Assembly: GCA_030015575.1 (NCBI GenBank)
Contig: JASDDO010000006.1
Coordinates: 321,270,361 to 321,334,360 of the forward strand
Source: Agapanthus africanus
Lineage: Eukaryota > Streptophyta > Magnoliopsida > Asparagales > Amaryllidaceae
Direction of reading: 5' to 3'
DNA length: 64,000 nt
Below, piece by piece: positions 57,562 through 64,000 of this stretch (position 1 is the first letter of the stretch; every line of letters begins with the position of its first letter). The notes under the pieces were generated by a model that was given only the letters and a program-made list of their open reading frames with translations, was not told the origin of the DNA and searched no databases. The position numbers were made by a program, and so were the translations under genes.

Positions 57562-58584
57562 CTACCCGGGAGCCGATACACCAGTACGAATCCGCTTCGG
57601 TCCAGAAATAGTCATAGTCTCAGTAATATGCTCCTCCACTAATATGGCTGTGTCCATCGCTGCTGCATAGGTGTCAAAGTGCTGAGCGCCAATAGAAAGA
57701 TACAACTGTGTATCAAGGCCTCGCACAAATCTCTTGATGTGCTTCTCTTCAGTGTCCACCAAATAAGGAGCATATCTGGATAGCTGGGTAAACTGGATAT
57801 CGTACTCGGCCACGATCATACCAGGAGTCTAGCGCAAATATTCAAAGCTGTGAGCTCGAGCATCCCTGACGCTCTGCGAAAAGAAACGAGCAAGGAAAAC
57901 CGTCATGAACTCATCCCATATCATAGGAGGAAGACCTGCAACTCGGCCTCTCTCAACGGACTCACACCAAGTCTGGAAAAAACCCTCTAAATGGAAACTA
58001 GCAAGCTCGACCAATCTTGCATCAGAACACCTCAAGGAACGACAAATCCTGGCCATCCTGTTGAGAAACGACTTTGGATTCTCTGCTGCGTCTGTGCTAG
58101 TGAAAACCGAAGGCTTCAACCTCATAAACTCATGTAGTGATACTGCGATAGTCTCGGTAGCGGCAGGTATAACTGTCTGAGAAATAGATACAATCATAGT
58201 CCCCATAGTAGGAGGAACATCATCAGATCTCGGTGCTCGGCTGACCTCGATCAAAGATCCAACCATCTAGCGTAAATCCTGAATACTCACCTCCAGCCTA
58301 GCAATCTGACCTGGAGAAGGGGGATCAATCTGCCCCTGAGGGGTAGGCGTACTGCCCTGGTCGGTCCTCGTCTCAGATGAGCCCGTCCTAACCTCATCTC
58401 TGGCAGCAGCCTTCTGGGCCCTCATAGTCTTTGGCGGCACAATGACTGGAACAAGAAACAGGATTCGATAAGAATATTGCAATCGAAACAAAAGGATACA
58501 TGGAATCAAGGAAGGAATTACAAGCAATATACTAAGGTCACTTAGGCGGAGTATCGTATCGTGAGTATGCCGCGAAACATACAC
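57562..58584 (-). pseudogene. gag: Z gag, broken
   Basis: N-terminal frame (58584-58267) with VPPKTMRAQKAAARDEVRTG; the true start may be the Met of that motif. After a stop at 58267-58269 the core begins: FLNRMARICRSLRCSDARLVEL, ASFHLEGFFQTWCESV, MIWDEFMTVFLARFF and RDARAHSFEYLR, then a TAG at 57829-57831. In the same phase it continues TPGMIVAEYDIQFTQLSRYAPYLV, FVRGLDTQLYLSIGAQHFDTY and ITETMTISGPKRIRTG. Chromovirus gag normally has Gln at the stop position. The role would be particle assembly. Confidence 0.88.
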
Positions 58585-58660
58585 ACGCTATGTCACTCTG
58601 CTTGAGTCACCTACTCCGTCATACCAAGGGTCATCCTACATTCAGAAAGGTAAGACCTAC

Positions 58661-58674
58661 CGCTCTAATACCAA
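58661..58674 (-). promoter_or_regulatory. Primer-binding site of Z
   Basis: TTGGTATTAGAGCG on the minus strand, three bases from the LTR end at 58678. It differs by one base from the initiator-Met-tRNA primer site of many plant elements (TTGGTATCAGAGC). Confidence 0.85.
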
Positions 58675-58677
58675 CTT

Positions 58678-61600
58678 TGTCACGACCCGAAGGTGGAACA
58701 TGATTGACACTTAAATCGCGCAACGTCTAAAGGCGTAACGTAATTCAAGTAAGTCAAAATCCCAGAATCTAAACTGTGAAATAAAATAGAGTGGTAAAAT
58801 ACTTGTTTAAAATGTTAATTTTAAATACAAAAGTTATATCAAAATCTTTGAAGATTCAAGTTATTATAAAAATTTCGGCAACATTTCCTTTATAAAACTG
58901 ATCCTAAAACCAATACATAACATGAATATACATAAGCAATAATAATAGGCATCCCTAAACAGGAGCTAGCTCTTCGCCGAATTGGCGGAACACAAACACA
59001 AGCAAGAATATATCATCATAGTGCGAAGCAATAAAGAAGAAAGAAAAGAAAAACATCGCCCACAAAGAAAAACATAAAAGTCGGCTCACACGAGCTCGAC
59101 ACCAGATGTCAATATAATACAAGTTTCACAGTCTCGTCTTTAAGTCAAATGTACAAGTTGTAGATGGAGTATACTAGATACAAAAAGAGAATATGCAAGA
59201 TGGAAAAACAAAAGAATAACCGTATAACCCACCTAAAAAATATCAGGACCAAAAGTCAAAGCAAAACAAGTAGCAGAAGTGGTAGCAGTGTGCCCCGCCT
59301 CGACTGTGCTGACGGGTCGGTCCTGCAAGACACTGTGGTACAACGGGGGTGAGTTGTCAGCTCATGAGTAATAAATAACATCATATGAAACAATCGCAAG
59401 TATGCAAGTAATGGCGTCAGATCTTAATTATGAATTATGATGCGATGTACTAGCATAGATGTGACATGATTAAGTGATCAAGTATGAAATCTGGATATCT
59501 GCTATGAGAAAACTAAGTATGTCTTAATAAATTATGGTATGGTAAAACCAAAGTATCATCAATAAAAACAACATAATCCCGTGTCGAGCATCGACACTCA
59601 AATCTCAATATATTGGGTGCTGTCTCTCAGATCGGCCCTCAAATCCATCTGAATCACACGACTCCTGTCGGTATCCTCCGGATATCTGCCGGGCCAAACA
59701 GTCACCGGTAGATATTTTTTCCCTGCCAGGTTCAACATCTATCTATACGATCTTCTTTCCCCGGGATACCTTACCGGGTCCACCATGTACCCTCAGACTA
59801 TGCCTCCTCTCTCCTAGAATCAGGTATACATAATTCAAGAACCGAGAAAAAAATGGTGGACACCACACATCATATCACGAGAAACCAATTTTTTCTTTTA
59901 AAATGATCATAAGTTTTCAAAATTCACATGCGGTTTCCCAAATTCAGAAATCTTATGAAAACGGAAATCTCTAAGAACATCATAATATGCAAATATGTCG
60001 ATGATGGAGAATGTACATGATATTAATATGATGCAAGCTAAATGAATAACTAGAAGATTTATATGTCAATAATGATGTAATGCAAAAATGCAAGTTATCA
60101 AGTGAATTCTACACTGCGCGTGACATAGCAATTACCAATGGCGTGTGTGTACATATAAGATAGTGCACGTGCGGTATGAACCATTGGTAATGTTGCAAGT
60201 GTGCTAGTATGATGATGTCAATGAGCATGATGATGCGTATGCAATATGGATAAATGTATAAGTATATGTATACAAGAGTTGCAATTAGTACTAAATATCG
60301 GGCGCTTTACGCCATCCGAACGATTCCCCTATAGATGTTAAATCTACTCACCGGAACGATCTTGGCTACTTGAATCCGACCACATCCTTTCCTTTCCTAG
60401 CCGCGTCCGACGTCTTCGAAACCGATCCTATAATCGCACAAAACTTAGCACATGAGGGTAGAAATCCGATATGACACGAAATCAATTACTACACGTGTGA
60501 ACTTAGTGCGTTAAACGTGTGCAACAACGTCTACGACTACCCCTAAGGGCTGTCAACCAAAGGAAACGTCAAAACAAGAATCGAAACGTCTGTATCATAC
60601 GTTAACATAACATCAAAATTAAGGTAAAACAGTTCCAGATTCTCATATACAAACAATTAGAGAAAGTTGCACATTCCATAGGCCTAATTGAAGTTCCAAA
60701 GAGCACTCGACAAAGACTCACACCCAAAGCCCAAAATAGGCCGCAAATTGTGGCCAGAATTATTAAATCTGAGGCCATAAAATGGAGGGGAGTGCTCCGG
60801 TCTTGGGGTTGTATTCATGGCCCTAGGACTAGCTCTCAGTAATGGCAACTTCTCTTAAAAGTCTCTGGGTTGATAGCAGATTCTAAAACGAGACCCTAAT
60901 CTTAACTAAATACGATATTTAACACTAAACCAAAACATTAAGGTGTTTTAGTGAAAACTTGGTAGTTAAACAAGAATATTAAGCACTAAACTACTCTTAA
61001 CTAACCAAATTTAAGTCATGATTGCCCGAGAAGTTATAAAAAACCCAAACTTAACCCAAAACCTCTCTTGAAACTTTAAATTTACTTTAAACACTACCTT
61101 AAGTCTAAATTAAGAATAATTAAAGCAAAAAATTAGCAAAACATATTATAAACTTGACTCATACCTTGAAGTTAACTTGAAGGTGATCCTAAATTGAAAA
61201 GAGTGGCCTCAAGATGATGACTTATTTCAAAGAAACTCTTGAAGAGGTTTTAAAATTAGATTTTAGAAAAGATTAGTGAAGGATTTTGTAGTGATTTGTG
61301 TAGAGTTTTTGTGAGGTAGGGAAGGGGTTTTTTAGCTAAGGAGAAAGAAAGAAGAAGAAGAAGAAGAAGAAGCAGAAGAGAATGAGAGTGAAGAGTCTAG
61401 AGAGTGAGAGAAAAATCAACCATGGCACACTCTCACCCTTCATTAAATGCACCATGCTTATTTTTCCCATTTTCATTTTCATTTTTATTTTCTCTAATAT
61501 TCTAGAACCATCTTAGTTATAAAATGAAATAACCATTTATAAATTTTTGTTTTAATGTGTCATGGTTGTATAAACATGTTTAACCTATGCTAACATTGTT
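58678..61600 (-). repeat. 5' LTR of Z, visible part
   Basis: Starts TGTCACGACCCGAAGG and matches the 3' LTR up to about 61600. There the match (ACCTATGCTAAC, ATTGTT) stops and foreign sequence begins. About 205 bases of LTR should lie beyond W, outside the window. A GAA repeat (61345-61372) is longer here than in the other copy. Confidence 0.88.
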
Positions 61601-63063
61601 TCCCCCCAATAAGAGAGCAGGGCTCTGTTCAAAATTTGAAATTTGAACTGAGGCAGCGCCTCACGTGCAAAGCATGAGAGCGCTCGCGCCAAGAGTGTCA
61701 AGAGTCAAAGACTCTGAGGCAGCGCCTCACGTGCAAAGAACGAGAGAGCCAGCGCTGATTTAGAGATGTTTTATGATCAAAAATATTTACCGCAATCAAG
61801 AACGGCGTCGCTTTGCAGCTAGCCGGTGAGTACGGGTCGGTCCACAGGGATGTTGTGAATTTCCTAATCGCGCTAACGAGTTAATTCCGAAGGGTGTTCG
61901 GATTGATTATTAAATCAAAAAATTGAAGTTGTATGATACTAGGATTAGAAACTTGCTAGGATTAGGTTTAGGGAAAATTTGGTAAACAAAGATCTACATC
62001 TCTTTCCATTGCCTTTAATTAAAGATATCATATTATTGTTATGGTAAATCTTAACAAAGGGGATTAGGATGATTGGGAAGATTGATTCTTCCTCTAGATC
62101 CTTGTCCTTCCTTTCTTAATCTTTACCCTAACCTCCATGGAAAACCTTAAAATCCGAGCCTTTAGACTAAGGAATCACCGTTACCTCGAGGGTAGAGTGC
62201 CGTAGGGAGCGGAATAAAAAGGTATGCATGGAGTTCTAATTTTCATAAAAGATTGGCAAAGAAAAGAGATGAGAGATCTTCGTCTCTCAAATCCTTCCCC
62301 ATTCCTAACCCTAACAAGCGAGAAAACTACTCACTCATTAGGGAATTGAAGAACATTTATCTAGGGCAGAGAATAAAAATTACCTAGGGCAAGAATTGAA
62401 ATCTAAACTAGAGTAAGGAATTAAATCTACTTACAGATGCATCTCTCCAATCATCAACGCAGGGTTGTCAGATCTGAATTCATGAATTGAAAAGAAACAC
62501 CGATGCTCTCCATAAAGAATTCTCGATTTATTATTAAAAGGAAGCATAAGAAATTACAATGAGTAGAGTTCCTATTTATAGAGAATAGGAAACCCTAGGT
62601 TACAATTGATTTGCATGTCTACATTTACCAAAATATCCTTAGGAAGACCTAGTCAAAGTAGACTTCAAGCTTTGGTAAAATTTTATGTCTCTCTCTCTTT
62701 AAAGAAAGTATTGGGCCTTGGATCTTTGGGCTTCCTTATTATTTGGTTCTTTATTAAAATAGCTTTTATGTTTCTTCCATATCTCCAGTGAATAATTGCG
62801 GTGGACTTTTAACCGTTCGCTTTGTAATCTTGGACCTTGCATTGCCTTGTACTTTGTGAATTTTATCTTTGATGTCAGCTTAATCAAAAGTCTTCTGTTT
62901 GTTGGTCAAAGTCCACTTTTTCATCGTGTTTACATCGTTTTCACTGTTTTAGATCCAAGAACCTGTAACCTGTAATATGTAGCAAACATGCGTCAAAAGC
63001 ACCTGTTTATTTATAAAAAAATAAGAATGAGGAATATAATAATGCAATATTATGGTGTGAACA
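61597..63063 (-). repeat. 3' LTR of W, left boundary uncertain
   Basis: The right end is firm (GTGTGAACA next to the polypurine tract). The left end could be TG at 61597, giving 1,467 bp, or TG at 61767, which aligns better with the V LTR end (CAATCAAGAACGGCGTCG matches V CAATCAGGACGGCGTCG). If 61767 is right, 61601-61766 is separate: it has two copies of GAGGCAGCGCCTCACGTGC and no known match here. TATA box at 62573-62580, minus. Confidence 0.65.
62573..62580 (-). promoter_or_regulatory. TATA box of W LTR
   Basis: TATAAATA on the minus strand, at the same relative place as in V. Confidence 0.6.
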
Positions 63064-63078
63064 AATACCCCCAAACTT
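63064..63078 (-). promoter_or_regulatory. Polypurine tract of W
   Basis: AAGTTTGGGGGTATT on the minus strand immediately before the LTR, the same as in Y. Confidence 0.85.
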
Positions 63079-64000
63079 ATCTTTTGCTCGTCCTCGAGCA
63101 AACTTATTTTTTATTCACTACAAAAACCTAACCGCACTTTCGCAGGGAAACGCGATTGCACTGAGCACGTGCAACAAGCCGTTAAACCTCTAGGTGTCCC
63201 TAGTAGGAGGAGTGTTGTCTCCTGAGGGTTTTCAGCGGATACTACCCACAAAATCCTATCAATTTGGCTTTTTGACTTTTATTCTCCAATTAGGTTTTCT
63301 AACTAAGAATTCTATTATCTTTTACTTGTAAATTATCCACCCATATTCTTCACACTTCCTCATCATTTAACTTAAGATTAGATATATCTTGCAGATCTAC
63401 TTAGCTTTCGGCATTTCTTAATTTTTTCTTCTAGGGTTCCATCTCCACTTAGGAATTTTTATCAATTCTACTAAAGATACAAGTTCTATTCTTCATTCCT
63501 TTCTCTTATCTAAACTCCAATCACATATCCCTACGTGTGTGTATGAATCACCCCTACACTTGGAAATTCAAATCAAGCAACCATACCCTTGTCCGTTGTC
63601 CAAAGTACTTATTAGTAGGTGAATTTTTAATTAAATTTTGCTTACACATCCTTCATGCGACCGTTAATACTTCTTGAGGTACCAACAACCGATTACAAGA
63701 TATGTTTGCACTTTAAAGCGTAATTCCTAGTCTTGCAACACCCAAGGCTTTTAGCAGTGACTCCCAAACTAGTTGGTGTTTCCTGATTTAAAATCAGGAA
63801 AGCTTCTGGGAAAAGCTTCAAAAAGGGGTCACGTGTTGGCACGTGACACCTAAAAGGCATCATCAAATCAAGTTCAGTTTCCTGACTACGCTGAAGAAAA
63901 TGGGCTTCAGAAAGAGTCACGTGCTCCCACGTGACCAGGATCACGTGGCGACACGTGACATTTAAACCCAAGCGTCAAAGGCACACAAGTTCTCTGGTCA
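63079..64000 (-). other. W 3' non-coding region with G-box inverted repeats
   Basis: 63079-63260 matches Y 41670-41873 on the opposite strand, including an ATTGCAC/GTGCAAC small hairpin (63155-63175). 63260-63770 shows nothing notable. 63779-63801 is an 11-bp-stem palindrome around TTTCCTGATTT. Three CACGTG inverted repeats follow: 63828-63847, 63916-63935 and 63941-63958. No gene is seen. Confidence 0.7.

Larger units (their letters stand above)
5483..64000 (-). mobile_element. Element Z: Tekay/del-like chromovirus, interrupted by X1, a solo LTR and W
   Basis: The minus-strand chromovirus that carries most of the window. In its own 5' to 3' order (right to left) it has: 5' LTR from 58678 rightward, primer-binding site 58661-58674, gag, protease, RT, RNase H, integrase with a chromodomain-like tail, polypurine tract 49648-49660, and 3' LTR 49647-47720 continued at 6663-5483. 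Without its insertions it would be about 11 kb. The rest of the 5' LTR lies beyond W, outside the window, so Z's own target-site duplication cannot be checked; the left flank is GATTG (5478-5482). The end coordinate is the window edge, not the element end. Confidence 0.85.
61597..64000 (-). mobile_element. Element W: Athila-like retrotransposon, 3' end only
   Basis: Minus-strand element inserted in the Z 5' LTR, running off the right edge. Visible are the 3' LTR (ending at 63063), polypurine tract (63064-63078) and about 900 bases of 3' non-coding sequence. The LTR resembles that of V, and the polypurine-proximal sequence resembles that of Y. No coding domain is in view. The left boundary is uncertain, see the LTR entry. 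Confidence 0.75.

Noticed and set aside
2411-63063. V and W as the two LTRs of one giant element
   Set aside because: Both are minus strand, but V is a 5' LTR at the left and W a 3' LTR at the right. The order is wrong for one element; they belong to related but separate copies.

Overview
This window is plant nuclear heterochromatin made almost entirely of nested LTR retrotransposons. I found no host protein-coding gene, rRNA, tRNA or CRISPR. The plant assignment rests on lineages known from land plants: Tat-type Ty3/gypsy with a second, archaeal-type RNase H; Athila-like Ty3/gypsy with an Asp-tRNA-like primer site; and a Tekay/del-type chromovirus with an initiator-Met-tRNA-like primer site and a chromodomain-like C terminus. 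I cannot name the species. All element names (U, V, T, Z, X1, X2, X3, Y, W) are mine.

Layout. U is a minus-strand Tat-like gag fragment (3971-4631), cut on its left by Athila-like element V (minus; 5' LTR 2411-3970, interior to the left edge) and on its right by an LTR-like fragment T (4632-5482). T is cut by the chromovirus Z (minus), which runs from 5483 past the right edge. Its 3' LTR is 5483-6663 plus 47720-49647, its interior 49648-58677, and its 5' LTR starts at 58678. Z was hit three times: by X1 (6664-47714, TSD CTCAT), by a 4.05-kb solo LTR of a related family (52144-56197, TSD ACTCG), and by W, a minus-strand Athila-like element whose 3' LTR ends at 63063.

X1 is a Tat-type element with 1.5-1.6-kb LTRs and degraded gag, protease, RT, two RNase H regions and a truncated integrase. 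It was split by X2 (11591-28776, TSD ATGAG) and by Y, an Athila-like element (32472-43358, TSD GTCAT). X2, a gag-only relative, was split by X3 (16531-24941, minus, TSD CCTGG), also gag-only. Insertion order is therefore U, then V and T; T, then Z; Z, then X1, the solo LTR and W; X1, then X2 and Y; X2, then X3.

Every coding region examined carries stops or frame breaks. Gag proteins of this type form the particle, protease cuts the polyprotein, RT and RNase H copy the RNA, and integrase inserts it. X2 and X3 have only gag, so they would have needed enzymes from a pol-bearing relative such as the X1 lineage.

The most unusual feature is the long 3' non-coding part of the X elements. It holds an ordered array of short hairpins whose stems change on both sides between copies while the loop stays similar, many copies of a separate 52-54-bp hairpin unit, and element-specific minisatellites. 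X LTRs also carry GC-rich arrays full of CACGTG palindromes downstream of the TATA box.
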